A program made the translations under genes and the position numbers. Shown piece by piece: positions 32,784 through 41,437 of a stretch of 64,000 nucleotides of DNA. Position 1 is the first letter of the stretch; each line of letters begins with the position of its first letter. Under the pieces are notes generated by a model, which saw only the letters and a program-made list of their open reading frames with translations, searched no databases and had not been told where the DNA came from. Origin of the DNA: JABJAG01 sp965222215 (lineage in GTDB: Bacteria > Pseudomonadota > Alphaproteobacteria > UBA6615); NCBI GenBank assembly GCA_965222215.1, contig OZ244931.1:1984001-2048000 (forward strand). The letters run 5' to 3'.

Positions 32784-33995
32784 ATGAACGGAGCCGATAC
32801 GGCCTGGATTCTAACCTCGACGGCGCTTGTGCTCTTTATGACGCTGCCCGGTCTCGCATTGTTCTATGCGGGCCTCGTGCGTTCACAGAATGTGCTGTCG
32901 GTCCTTATGAACTGTTTCGCGATTGCCGCGACCGCGTCGATTGCGTGGTTCGTCATCGCCTACTCAATCGCGTTCGGCGATGGCAACGCCTGGTGGGGCG
33001 GCCTCGGCAAGATGTTCCTGTCGGGAATCGGCTTCGAATCGGTATCGGGAACCATCCCCGAAAGCCTGTTTTTCATGTTCCAGATGACGTTCGCGATCAT
33101 CACGCCGGCCCTGATCGTCGGTGCCTTCGTGGAACGCATCAGCTTCGGCTTTGTGGTCGCGTTTTCGGTCGTCTGGATGGTGATCGTTTACGCGCCGGTC
33201 GTGCACTGGGTCTGGGGCGGCGGATTCCTTGCCGAAATGGGCCTGCTCGACTTTGCCGGCGGCGTAGTGGTCCACGTGACCGCCGGTGTCTCGGCGCTGG
33301 TTCTCGCCATGATGCTCGGACCGCGCCGCGGATTCCCGAACGACGTGCAGCCGCCGCACAACCCGGGAATGACCATGATCGGCGCATCAATGCTGTGGGT
33401 CGGCTGGTTCGGCTTCAACGCGGGTTCAGCACTCGCTGCGGACGGTGCGGCCGGCATGGCCATGACGGTCACGCACATCTCGGCCGCCGCCGGCGCGATC
33501 GCCTGGTCGGTGATGGAGCTGATCCGGTACCGTAAGGCCAGCCTCGTCGGCGCGGTCACCGGCATGGTCGCCGGTCTGGCGACAATCACACCCGCGTCGG
33601 GTTCAGTCGGCCCGATCGGCGGGCTCGTCCTCGGCCTCGCCGGTGGCGTGATTTGCTACACGGTCACCCAGGCGGTGAAGCAGCGGTTGAAGATAGACGA
33701 CTCTCTCGACGTCTTCGCGGTGCACGGCATCGGGGGTGCGCTCGGCACCCTGCTGGTCGCTGTCTTCGTGTCGACCGCCTTCGGCGGCGCCGGCTTCGCG
33801 GACGGCATGAACACGGGCAGCCAGCTCGGCATTCAGGCCATGGGCATCGTGATTGTCGCCATCTGGTCAGCCGTCCTGACCTTCATCATCGCGACTGTTC
33901 TGAAAATGTTCATGACCTTCCGCGTCGATGAAGAGACCGAAGTCCAGGGCCTCGACCTCGCCATGCATGGCGAACGCGGCTATCACAACATGTAA
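32784..33995 (+). CDS. amt: Ammonium transporter, Amt/MEP family
   Basis: A 403-residue membrane protein with eleven predicted helices. The pore twin histidines are H164 (VVVHVTAG) and H314 (FAVHGIGG); the Amt signatures 'LFMTLPGLALFYAGLV' and 'ADGAAG' region are clear. ATG at 32784 with GGAGG. It lies 60 bases upstream of glnK and forms an ammonium uptake pair in which GlnK plugs the transporter. Likely nitrogen-regulated; I did not find a clear sigma-54 promoter. Confidence 0.95.
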   Translation: MNGADTAWILTSTALVLFMTLPGLALFYAGLVRSQNVLSVLMNCFAIAATASIAWFVIAYSIAFGDGNAWWGGLGKMFLSGIGFESVSGTIPESLFFMFQMTFAIITPALIVGAFVERISFGFVVAFSVVWMVIVYAPVVHWVWGGGFLAEMGLLDFAGGVVVHVTAGVSALVLAMMLGPRRGFPNDVQPPHNPGMTMIGASMLWVGWFGFNAGSALAADGAAGMAMTVTHISAAAGAIAWSVMELIRYRKASLVGAVTGMVAGLATITPASGSVGPIGGLVLGLAGGVICYTVTQAVKQRLKIDDSLDVFAVHGIGGALGTLLVAVFVSTAFGGAGFADGMNTGSQLGIQAMGIVIVAIWSAVLTFIIATVLKMFMTFRVDEETEVQGLDLAMHGERGYHNM

Positions 33996-34055
33996 ACCGG
34001 ATCAGGGGTGGTACCGGATGATACGGTGCCACCCCGCCAGAGAGCGAGACAAACC

Positions 34056-34394
34056 ATGAAATTCATTGTTGCGATTATCAAACCGCACAAGCTCGACGAT
34101 GTCCGCGAAGCCCTTGCAGGCGTCGGGATCGAAGGCATGACGGCGAGCGAGGTCAAAGGTTACGGTCGGCAAAAAGGCCAGACGGAGATCTATCGGGGCG
34201 CGGAGTATCAGGTGAACTTTGTCCCGAAAGTCAAAATCGAGATTGCGGTGGACGATGCCCAGGCCGATGGCGCGGTCGAGGCCATCCGCACGGCGGCCAA
34301 CACGGAAAAAATCGGCGACGGAAAAATCTTCGTCCTTGACCTGGAAAACGCGGTGCGCGTTCGCACCGGCGAAACGGGGGCTGCCGCCCTTTAG
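34056..34394 (+). CDS. glnK: PII signalling protein, GlnK/GlnB family
   Basis: A 112-residue PII protein. Start MKFIVAIIKPHKLDDV, T-loop GYGRQKGQTEIYRGAEY with the uridylylation tyrosine Y51, B-loop 'TEKIGDGKIFV' and C-loop RVRTGE are all intact. It reports nitrogen and energy state and gates Amt. It lies downstream of amt, the reverse of the common glnK-amtB order. Confidence 0.95.
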   Translation: MKFIVAIIKPHKLDDVREALAGVGIEGMTASEVKGYGRQKGQTEIYRGAEYQVNFVPKVKIEIAVDDAQADGAVEAIRTAANTEKIGDGKIFVLDLENAVRVRTGETGAAAL

Positions 34395-34407
34395 AGAACG
34401 CGTGAGA

Positions 34408-34435
34408 GCCGGCCTTACATATCGCTAAGGCCGGC
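34408..34435. terminator. Convergent hairpin between glnK and HIBADH-like gene
   Basis: Ten-base stem GCCGGCCTTA/TAAGGCCGGC around an eight-base loop. It lies 14 bases after glnK's stop and overlaps the stop codon and last codons of the convergent dehydrogenase gene, so one hairpin may end both transcripts. T runs are short, making intrinsic activity uncertain. Confidence 0.5.
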
Positions 34436-35311
34436 CTTCCCTTCGATGAGCTTGATCGCCGCGGTCAGGTTTTCATCGCCATAGCCGGCATCAATCGTGT
34501 CCTCGAACATGCGCAACATCGCATCACCGATCGCCATCGGCACGCCCGCAGCCGCGCCCGCTTCGCAAATCAGCCGTGAGTCCTTGACCATCTGCTCTGT
34601 CGTGAACAGAGGTGTGAAATCGCGCGCCTTCAGCGGATCCAGATTGTACTGCACATAAGGTGACGCTGCGGCACTGACCCCGATCACGTCCAGCATCTGC
34701 TGCCAGTCGAGCCCGCCTTTACGGCCCAGGGTCAAAGCTTCGGCCAGAACAGCCCCGGTCGTTCCGACCATCAGATTGATGACCAGTTTCAGATACCGCG
34801 CCTGCTCTTCCTCACCCAGATAGAAAGTGCTCGCACCCATCGCATCAAACAACGGCGCGCAAGTGTCCGCGGCCGCGCGCGGCCCAGAGACCATAATTGT
34901 CAGGTTACCGGCCTCGGCAAGTGCCGTACTGCCCGACACAGGTGCGCGGAGATATGCGACCCCCGAAGCCCGGGCCGCTTCCGCAACCTCTATTGATACT
35001 TCCGGAGACACGGTGCTCATGTCCACATAGATCGCGCCGGCCTTCATGGTGCCGAACACCCCTTCATCGCCGGTTGTCACGGCGCGCAAAACCGCGTCAT
35101 TGGGAATCATCGAGACGACCACGTCCGCACTGCGCGCAAGGTCGGCGTTGTTTTCGGCCCCGGTTGCCCCCGCCGCCAAGGCAGGCGCCATATTCTCGGC
35201 AACCGGATCGTACACATGGACCTTGCCGCCGGCCTTCACAACATTGCAGCTCATCGGGCCGCCCATCTTGCCCGCACCGATCCAGCCGATCTTCATATCG
35301 TCGAAGCTCAT
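34415..35311 (-). CDS. NAD(P)-dependent oxidoreductase, 3-hydroxyisobutyrate dehydrogenase family
   Basis: A 298-residue beta-hydroxyacid dehydrogenase: GWIGAGKMGGPM (Rossmann), 'APVSGSTALAEAGNLTIMV' (substrate loop), and K in 'RYLKLVINLMVG' (catalytic). ATG at 35311 is preceded by AAGGGGA. It lies 77 bases downstream of the intradiol dioxygenase on the same strand and could handle a hydroxy acid arising from the ring-cleavage product. Paralogue of 21176. Confidence 0.87.
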   Translation of the reverse strand: MSFDDMKIGWIGAGKMGGPMSCNVVKAGGKVHVYDPVAENMAPALAAGATGAENNADLARSADVVVSMIPNDAVLRAVTTGDEGVFGTMKAGAIYVDMSTVSPEVSIEVAEAARASGVAYLRAPVSGSTALAEAGNLTIMVSGPRAAADTCAPLFDAMGASTFYLGEEEQARYLKLVINLMVGTTGAVLAEALTLGRKGGLDWQQMLDVIGVSAAASPYVQYNLDPLKARDFTPLFTTEQMVKDSRLICEAGAAAGVPMAIGDAMLRMFEDTIDAGYGDENLTAAIKLIEGKAGLSDM

Positions 35312-35388
35312 ATCGTCATTCCCCTTTACAAACGAATCCGGCGCCACACGAGTGCGGCGCCGGACAGCACTTCATCGTGCAAAATAAT

Positions 35389-36321
35389 TCAGTCCGAGCT
35401 CATGCTCGCGCGCTGGCTATACGCGGCTTCCGCGTCTTTCACGCTGGCGTCGTCCTTCATGACGAAGTCGTAGTGGCCCTCGAAAAACTTCGAACCCTCA
35501 AAGCCGTATTCCTTGGCGCGGGCCGCGTCGTCGACTTCCGTGTACTGAACGATCAGCGTCTCTTTCACACCGAACACGGCGTCGGAATCGAGATACTGGC
35601 TGTCGCTGTTGAACAGCTCGGTCTGAATCGTCTGGTAGCCGTCCTTGTAGATCAGGTAGTGCAGATGTGCCGGGCGCCAGGAATGGCGGCCCGTCCCGTT
35701 AAGAATCAGGCCGACCGGGCCATCTGTCGGAACGGGGTAATCGACCGGCTTACGTGAGCGGAACCAGTACTTTCCGTCGGCGCCAGTGCGGAATTTCGCG
35801 CGATACGCATAGTCGGCATAGTCCTTCGGCTGGCCGACCTGGGCCTCGTAGAACATGTTCGGCGAAGTCTGCCACAGATCCATGATGACCCCCTCGATCG
35901 GGTTGCCGTCCGCGTCCGTCACCTTGCCGTAGATGTAGGCAGGGATACCTTCGTCGTCGTTGAGCGAGATATCGTCGCCCATTTTGCGAACAGGTGCACC
36001 CTCCCGGTAAAACGGTCCGAGCAAACTCGATTCCGTGGCACCGACGCGCACACGATCACCGAGGATTTCCACCAGCGCGGTCATGCCGAGCACGTCGCCA
36101 AGCAAAACCCCCTCTTCTCGTTTGTCGTCAGAGATGTGGCCGACATTTTGGATGAAGCGCGCCGCATAGAGCAGCTCGTCCGGGGTCAGGTTCACCTCGC
36201 GAATGAAGTCGTGGGAGTGGCGAACCAGAGCTTCCATGATCTCCTTAAGGCGCGGATTGGTGTCATCCGCAATCGTGTTGAGCACCGCATCGGTGACATT
36301 TGCTTCGGTCAGGTCTCGCAT
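35389..36321 (-). CDS. Intradiol ring-cleavage dioxygenase (hydroxyquinol/catechol 1,2-dioxygenase type)
   Basis: A 310-residue non-haem iron(III) dioxygenase. The N-terminal helical dimerisation domain (about 1-100) precedes the beta-sandwich. Iron ligands are recognisable: Y158 in NMFYEA, Y195 in KPVDYPVP, and H219/H221 in RPAHLHY. Length and the 'SSLLGPFYREGAP' block favour hydroxyquinol 1,2-dioxygenase, which gives maleylacetate from 1,2,4-trihydroxybenzene. ATG at 36321 after GGAGGAG. A maleylacetate reductase is not in the window. Divergent from the IclR gene. Confidence 0.87.
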   Translation of the reverse strand: MRDLTEANVTDAVLNTIADDTNPRLKEIMEALVRHSHDFIREVNLTPDELLYAARFIQNVGHISDDKREEGVLLGDVLGMTALVEILGDRVRVGATESSLLGPFYREGAPVRKMGDDISLNDDEGIPAYIYGKVTDADGNPIEGVIMDLWQTSPNMFYEAQVGQPKDYADYAYRAKFRTGADGKYWFRSRKPVDYPVPTDGPVGLILNGTGRHSWRPAHLHYLIYKDGYQTIQTELFNSDSQYLDSDAVFGVKETLIVQYTEVDDAARAKEYGFEGSKFFEGHYDFVMKDDASVKDAEAAYSQRASMSSD

Positions 36322-36470
36322 CTGGTCTCTCCTCCACGGCTGTTTCACAGCCATATTCGTTCCGAAAAAGAATGCGCCGAAAAACGCAAACTCCGCAACC
36401 GCACCTGTCCGAATGTTCACCGGAGAAAATCGTAAAACAATTTCTCGACAAACCTCGTTCCAACAGGTAA

Positions 36471-36504
36471 GTTCGTATTACGAACAATCGTTCTATATAC
36501 GAAC
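36471..36504. promoter_or_regulatory. Two IclR-type inverted repeats (GTTCG-N5-CGAAC)
   Basis: GTTCG-TATTA-CGAAC at 36471-36485 is a perfect palindrome (7-1-7); GTTCT-ATATA-CGAAC at 36490-36504 repeats it with one mismatch. Centres are 19 bases apart, so nearly two helical turns on the same DNA face. They lie just upstream of the IclR gene and between it and the dioxygenase operon. A third matching site is at 38132. Confidence 0.65.
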
Positions 36505-36530
36505 GTTAGTTACTTTCACGAGCAGGGTCA

Positions 36531-37301
36531 ATGTCCAAACGGGACGGAAATTCGGAATTCGTGCAATCGCTCGAACGCGGCCTGGCCGTGATTCAGGCTT
36601 TCGGCCCGGACACACCTGAGATGACGATCAGCGAAGTCGCGGAGGCCACGGGAACCACGAGGGCCACAGCCCGCCGTTTCCTGCTCACCCTCGAACAACT
36701 CGGCCATATCAGCAGCAACGGGAAAAAATTTTCGTTGACGCCCCACGTCCTCGGGCTCGGCTATGCATACATTTCGTCGCTTGAGTGGTGGCAGTCAGCC
36801 CAGTCGCCCATGGAAGACGTGGTGCACGAGTTGCAGGAATCTTGTTCGGCTGCCGTGCTGGACGACCGCGACATCATCTATGTCGCGCGTGTATCGGCAA
36901 CACGCATCATGTCCATCAATCTGGGAATCGGCACCCGCCTGCCCGCACATGTAACATCGCTGGGTCGGGTGCTGCTTTCACATCAGCCGCCCGAGGTTCT
37001 GGACGCCTATCTCGCGAACTTCGTGTCGCAGACATATACCGAGCGGACTAAAACGCGCCCGGCGGATCTCCGCGAAGCGATCGAAACGGTCCGCCTGAAA
37101 GGATACGCGCTGGTCGACCAGGAGCTGGAGATCGGCCTGCGGTCCCTGGCGGTACCGATCTACGACCGCAACGGGCGCATCCTCGCCGCGCTCAATGTCG
37201 GCACCCACGCCGCGCGAACCCGGCTGGATGAAATGACCAATCGTTTCCTGCCCGTGCTCCACGACGCATCGCGCAAGATCACCGCGCAGTTGCCGCGCTG
37301 A
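36531..37301 (+). CDS. IclR-family transcriptional regulator
   Basis: A 256-residue regulator. Winged HTH at about 10-70 (VQSLERGLAVIQAF, SEVAEATGTTRATARRFLLTLEQLG) and a GAF-like IclR effector domain. It is similar in layout to PcaR/PcaU-type regulators of aromatic catabolism ('RIMSINLGIGTRLPAHVTSLGRVLL'). Divergent from the intradiol dioxygenase; two near-identical inverted repeats lie just upstream and a third in the nitroreductase/CoA-transferase spacer. Confidence 0.9.
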   Translation: MSKRDGNSEFVQSLERGLAVIQAFGPDTPEMTISEVAEATGTTRATARRFLLTLEQLGHISSNGKKFSLTPHVLGLGYAYISSLEWWQSAQSPMEDVVHELQESCSAAVLDDRDIIYVARVSATRIMSINLGIGTRLPAHVTSLGRVLLSHQPPEVLDAYLANFVSQTYTERTKTRPADLREAIETVRLKGYALVDQELEIGLRSLAVPIYDRNGRILAALNVGTHAARTRLDEMTNRFLPVLHDASRKITAQLPR

Positions 37302-37310
37302 CGCCTAAAC

Positions 37311-37336
37311 GAAAACGGCGGCACCGAAGTGCCGCC
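37311..37336 (-). terminator. Terminator of nitroreductase gene
   Basis: On the minus strand: GGCGGCAC-TTCG-GTGCCGCC with a TTCG tetraloop and then GTTTTCG. It lies between the convergent nitroreductase and IclR stops. Confidence 0.7.
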
Positions 37337-37362
37337 GCCGCGTCGCGATATTCCCCAGCAAA

Positions 37363-38016
37363 CTAGATAATCTCGCACACGTCGTCGAAATCGTAGCGAT
37401 AGAGCCGCGGCCCCTTGATGCCATCCAGGTGGCCATAGCCGATATTGCAGAGGAAATTCGACTTGGTCGGCGTGCCTTTGAAGAACTCTTCATCGACCAT
37501 CTGCGGATTGAAACCGCCCATGCCGCCGGCATCGAGACCGACAGCGCGCACCGCGAGGATGAAATAAGCACCCTGGAGGGTCGCCTGCTGGAACGAGAAA
37601 CGCTCCGCAACGTCCGGGTTTTCTTTGTGCCGTTCCGCCATCTCCGGACGGATCGGGTAGAACTTCTCGAAGTCCTTCCAGAAGGTGTTGTCGTAGCCCA
37701 GGATCGCGACAACCGGTGCCTTCATGGTCTTTTCGCGGTTCGGCTCGTTCAGTGCCGGGATCAGGCGCTCTTTGGCTTCCTGCGAGCGCACGAACAGAAT
37801 GCGCTGCGGCTGCGTGTTGGCGCTGGTCGGCCCGAACTTCACAAGGTCGTAGATCTCACGAAGCTGGTCGTCCGTGACGTCCTTGTCCTGCCACCAGTTA
37901 TGATTGCGCGCTTCGCGGAACAGCAGATCGCGAGAGTTGTCATCGAGCTCGCTGATGCGGCTGCGATAGTCTTCGATCCGCGCGCGTGCCGCGGCCAGTG
38001 CTTCATCTTCGGACAT
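37363..38016 (-). CDS. Nitroreductase-family FMN oxidoreductase (RutE/HadB-like)
   Basis: A 217-residue flavoprotein. Residues 'FGPTSANTQPQRILFV' hold the FMN phosphate site typical of the RutE/HadB malonic semialdehyde reductase subgroup, and 'VRAVGLDAGGMGGFN' is the second flavin-contacting block. ATG at 38016 with GGGGAG; the open frame extends 56 codons upstream without ribosome site or homology. Divergent from the CoA-transferase gene across a 228-base spacer that holds an IclR-type inverted repeat. Confidence 0.85.
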   Translation of the reverse strand: MSEDEALAAARARIEDYRSRISELDDNSRDLLFREARNHNWWQDKDVTDDQLREIYDLVKFGPTSANTQPQRILFVRSQEAKERLIPALNEPNREKTMKAPVVAILGYDNTFWKDFEKFYPIRPEMAERHKENPDVAERFSFQQATLQGAYFILAVRAVGLDAGGMGGFNPQMVDEEFFKGTPTKSNFLCNIGYGHLDGIKGPRLYRYDFDDVCEII

Positions 38017-38131
38017 GGTGTCTCCCCGTGTTCCGGCCCACTCTTCCCCAGTCTCCCGGGCAGGCCCTCCAAATCTTGTTCGCCCTAAATGTGCGCCGCC
38101 CCGCGAAAAGTCAATTCGGTTCGCGGTTGCG

Positions 38132-38146
38132 GTTCGCAGGACGAAC
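38132..38146. promoter_or_regulatory. Third IclR-type inverted repeat
   Basis: GTTCG-CAGGA-CGAAC, the same five-base arms and spacer length as the pair at 36471 and 36490. It sits in the divergent promoter of the nitroreductase and the class III CoA-transferase. Confidence 0.5.
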
Positions 38147-38244
38147 TTTGCATTCGAAACATTGAGCCGGAACGGCGAATACACTATTCAAGCCGTCTCG
38201 GATGCCCGCCGTCGCGCCTGCGCACGGCCGATGGAGAACTCAAC

Positions 38245-39471
38245 ATGGCCGATACCAACGGCGCCCTTTCCGGCGTGACCGTCCTCGATCTAACCCGTGT
38301 CCTGGCGGGCCCCTACTGCACCCAGATGCTCGGCGACCTCGGCGCAGACGTTATCAAGATCGAACGCCCCGGCGCGGGCGACGACACCCGCCGTTTCGCG
38401 CCGCCCTTCATGGCGGGCCCCGACGGCGAGGACAGCAGCGAAAGCGCCTACTTCATGAGCGCCAACCGCAACAAGCGCTCCGTCGAAGTGGACCTCAGCA
38501 GCGAGACCGGCCAGGCAATCGTGCGGGAAATCGCCATGAAGGCGGACGTGCTGGTCGAGAACTTCAAGACCGGCAACCTCGCGCGCTACGGGCTCGGGTA
38601 CGACGACCTGAAGGATGCCAACCCGAAACTCGTCTACTGCTCGATCACGGGCTTCGGACAGACCGGGCCCTATGCGTCGCGACCTGGGTACGATTTCCTG
38701 ATCCAGGGCATGGGCGGGATAATGTCGTTGACCGGTGAGGCTGACGGCGAGCCGCAAAAGGTCGGCGTGCCGATCGCCGACATCATGTCGGGTATGTTTG
38801 CTGCCGTTGCGGTTAACGGCGCGCTGCGGCACGCAGCCGTGACCGGGGAAGGCCAGTACATCGACATCGGCATGCTCGACACCCAGGTCGCGTGGCTCGT
38901 GAACCAGGGCATGAATTTCATCCACTCCGGCGAGGCAGAACGTTTGGGCAACGCGCATCCGAACATCGTGCCGTACCAGGTGTTCGAAACGGCGGATGGC
39001 CATATCGTCGTCGCGGTCGGCAACGACACCCAGTTCAAGGTGTTCGCGGGTATCCTCGGTGAGCCGGACCTTCCGGACAACCCGACCTTCGCCACCAACG
39101 CCGCGCGGGTGAGCAACCGCGCCGAAGTGGTGGCGCACCTCCAATCCATCATGAAGACTCGACCGTCCGCCGAATGGCTCGCCGAACTGGAGGCCAACAA
39201 GATCGGCTGCGGGCCGATCAACACGCTGGACCAGGTGTTCGATGATCCGCATGTAAAGGCGCGGGAGATGGTCGTGAACGTCCCTCACCCGCTCGCGGGC
39301 CCGGACGGTGCAACCCTGATCGCGAGCCCGCTCAAGCTCTCGGGTACCCCGGTCGAATACCGGCACCACCCGCCGCTTCTCGGTCAGCACACCGACGAGG
39401 TACTGCGCGAGGTGCTCGGTTATGACGACGAGAAGATCGACGAACTACGCAACGCCGGAGCGATTGGGTGA
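38245..39471 (+). CDS. CaiB/BaiF (class III) CoA-transferase
   Basis: A 408-residue enzyme that moves CoA between carboxylic acids through an aspartyl-CoA intermediate. Blocks: 'VLDLTRVLAGPYCTQMLGD' (12-30), GADVIKIERPG (34-44), 'NRNKRSVEVDL', and RPGYDFLIQ in which D150 is the likely nucleophile. ATG at 38245 with GGAG upstream; the frame is open 52 codons further up but shows no similarity. 3' end overlaps the convergent IclR gene by 27 bases. Confidence 0.9.
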   Translation: MADTNGALSGVTVLDLTRVLAGPYCTQMLGDLGADVIKIERPGAGDDTRRFAPPFMAGPDGEDSSESAYFMSANRNKRSVEVDLSSETGQAIVREIAMKADVLVENFKTGNLARYGLGYDDLKDANPKLVYCSITGFGQTGPYASRPGYDFLIQGMGGIMSLTGEADGEPQKVGVPIADIMSGMFAAVAVNGALRHAAVTGEGQYIDIGMLDTQVAWLVNQGMNFIHSGEAERLGNAHPNIVPYQVFETADGHIVVAVGNDTQFKVFAGILGEPDLPDNPTFATNAARVSNRAEVVAHLQSIMKTRPSAEWLAELEANKIGCGPINTLDQVFDDPHVKAREMVVNVPHPLAGPDGATLIASPLKLSGTPVEYRHHPPLLGQHTDEVLREVLGYDDEKIDELRNAGAIG

Positions 39472-40242
39472 CGGGTCGACGCCCTGCGCCGTCAGTTGCT
39501 CGATAATATCGCTGGCAACTTCCTGAAGCCGGGCACCGATGCGCGGGATGCGCACATCGTCCAACCGGGCACGCGGCCCGGTGATCGAGATCGCGCAGGC
39601 GGCACGCCCGTGCGGGTTGATGACCGGCACCGCCACCGAACGGATGCCCGGTGAGCGCTCCTCGTAGTTCACCGCATACCCGCGCTGGCGTATCTCGGCC
39701 AGTTCCCGCATGAGCCCCTTCAGATCCGTGATTGTCGTGCCCGTATAGGCGTTCAGACGCGTGGCCTTGTAGCTGGCCTGCACGTCTTCGGGCGTCCGCG
39801 TCGAAAGCAATGCCTTGCCGAGGCTTGTCGCGTGGGCGTCGAAGTAACCGCCGATTTGCACGTCAGACCGATGCGCCTGGTCGGTCGTCACCCGGTCGGC
39901 GACGAACGCCTGGATGCCCTCTAGGAACCCCAGATTCACAGTCTCGTCCACCTCATGGGCGAGCTTCACGAGATACGGGTTCGCGTGATGGGTAATCCGC
40001 GCGACCATGTTGGCACGGTGCCCGAATACGTGCATCGAATAGCCGACCCAGTACCGCCGGTCCTCAGCCTTGTAGGCGTAGCCGAGCGCGCACAATACCT
40101 CGAGCAGCCGGTGGGCGGTGGCGCGATGCAGTTTGGTCGCCCGGGCGACATCAGACACCGACCGGCCGGTCGTGCTGGTACCCAGATACTCCAGAATGGC
40201 GAAGCCGCGCTCGAGCGACTGGTTCTTGTAAACGGTCATCAA
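39445..40242 (-). CDS. IclR-family transcriptional regulator (second)
   Basis: A 265-residue regulator with HTH at about 8-65 (SLERGFAILEYLG, SVSDVARATKLHRATAHRLLEVL) and an IclR effector domain. Distinct from the regulator at 36531. It starts 36 bases after the Gfo/Idh/MocA gene on the same strand, so they may be one operon; TTTGAGA (40254-40260) and TCTCAAA (40277-40283) form a loose inverted repeat just upstream. Start either of two adjacent ATGs. Confidence 0.88.
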   Translation of the reverse strand: MMTVYKNQSLERGFAILEYLGTSTTGRSVSDVARATKLHRATAHRLLEVLCALGYAYKAEDRRYWVGYSMHVFGHRANMVARITHHANPYLVKLAHEVDETVNLGFLEGIQAFVADRVTTDQAHRSDVQIGGYFDAHATSLGKALLSTRTPEDVQASYKATRLNAYTGTTITDLKGLMRELAEIRQRGYAVNYEERSPGIRSVAVPVINPHGRAACAISITGPRARLDDVRIPRIGARLQEVASDIIEQLTAQGVDPSPNRSGVA

Positions 40243-40278
40243 CGGTCTCTCTATTTGAGACGAACCGCGAGCCTATTC

Positions 40279-41316
40279 TCAAACCTGATGCGAACGCAAC
40301 TCAACCGCCTCGCCCGTTTCGGCGGACAGATCGGCCGCCATGGTCACGTCCATGACCAGCCGCGCCTCGCGCGCGTTGGCAAGCACAGGCCGGTCGTAGG
40401 CGATCGCTTCCAGGAAATGGTTGGTCTCGTCTACCATCGCGCCGGCGAAGACATGGTCCACCTGTTCACCCGGCATCGACGAGAGCGGGTACCGGATCCC
40501 GTGTTCGACCGTGTTGGTCCGAATGTCGCGATGGGTGTCGTCGACGGTTAACGCGCCGTCGGTGCCGATCACCTCGATCCAGCTCTGCGAGTATTGCGGG
40601 TATCCGAGCGGCAGCAGCCAGCCCGAGCCGGCCGTGATCGTGGTGCCGTCATCCATGGTGACCATGATCCACTGGTGGTCGGGCGTCTCGCTGACCTGCG
40701 TGAAGAGCTTTCCGGCCTGCTGGGAATACACTTTCACGGGAAGCCGCGGCTGCAGGCACCAGAGCAGAAAATCGATGGAGTGCGTGCCTCCCATGGCTGC
40801 CGGCGACAGCTTCGAACGGCCGCGTATCTTCGCGCCGATCTCCCGCGTGATGTTGCGACTGACCAGGCATGTGACCGGCTCGCCGATCCGGCCCGCCTTG
40901 ATGGCCTCGTTGACGTAGGCGTATTTAGGATCGAACCGCCGTGTGTACCCTACGGCGATTTTCAGGTTTGCTGCTTCAGAGATCGCAATGGCTTCATCGG
41001 TCTCGTCAGGGCCCGGCGCGATCGGCTTTTCCACGAGAACATGCTTGCCGGCCTCCAGCGCGGCCCGGACGATCGGGTAGCGCTCGGATTCCGGCGTCGA
41101 CGCAATGATGACAGCATTGACACCCGGGCTCGCGACGATCTCGCGCCAGTCATGCGTCACATGATCGGCTTGCGTTTCCGCATTGATCTCCGTCGCCCGC
41201 TCCGGATCGATCTCGGCAATCTGCAATTCACCCACCAGCGCGTTCTCAGCGCAGGCGTTCGCGCGGATGCCGCCGACCCACCCCGCACCAATGACGCCGA
41301 CCCCGATCTGCTTCAC
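40279..41316 (-). CDS. Gfo/Idh/MocA-family oxidoreductase
   Basis: A 345-residue NAD(P)-dependent dehydrogenase. GVIGAGWVGG is the Rossmann motif near the start; VLVEKPIAP is the conserved EKP motif with the catalytic lysine. The C-terminal half is the sheet-rich substrate domain, with H in 'GGTHSIDFLLW' as a probable catalytic residue. Similar to myo-inositol 2-dehydrogenases. GTG at 41316 follows GGAGGAAG; no in-frame ATG is better placed. Leads the IclR gene on the minus strand. Confidence 0.87.
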   Translation of the reverse strand: MKQIGVGVIGAGWVGGIRANACAENALVGELQIAEIDPERATEINAETQADHVTHDWREIVASPGVNAVIIASTPESERYPIVRAALEAGKHVLVEKPIAPGPDETDEAIAISEAANLKIAVGYTRRFDPKYAYVNEAIKAGRIGEPVTCLVSRNITREIGAKIRGRSKLSPAAMGGTHSIDFLLWCLQPRLPVKVYSQQAGKLFTQVSETPDHQWIMVTMDDGTTITAGSGWLLPLGYPQYSQSWIEVIGTDGALTVDDTHRDIRTNTVEHGIRYPLSSMPGEQVDHVFAGAMVDETNHFLEAIAYDRPVLANAREARLVMDVTMAADLSAETGEAVELRSHQV

Positions 41317-41381
41317 GTGCCTGCTTCCTCCGGAATCATGCCAGCCGCTTCCCCACAATCATGATTGTCACAGCGGCAAAG

Positions 41382-41417
41382 AAAAAGGGCCGCCCCGAAA
41401 CCGGAACGGCCCTTTTT
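41382..41417 (-). terminator. Terminator of LLM oxidoreductase gene
   Basis: Stem AAAAAGGGCCG/CGGCCCTTTTT around a 14-base loop; symmetrical, so usable in both directions. It lies 20 bases after the minus-strand LLM oxidoreductase stop. Confidence 0.82.
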
Positions 41418-41437
41418 GATCGACGTTTGCGAATGAA

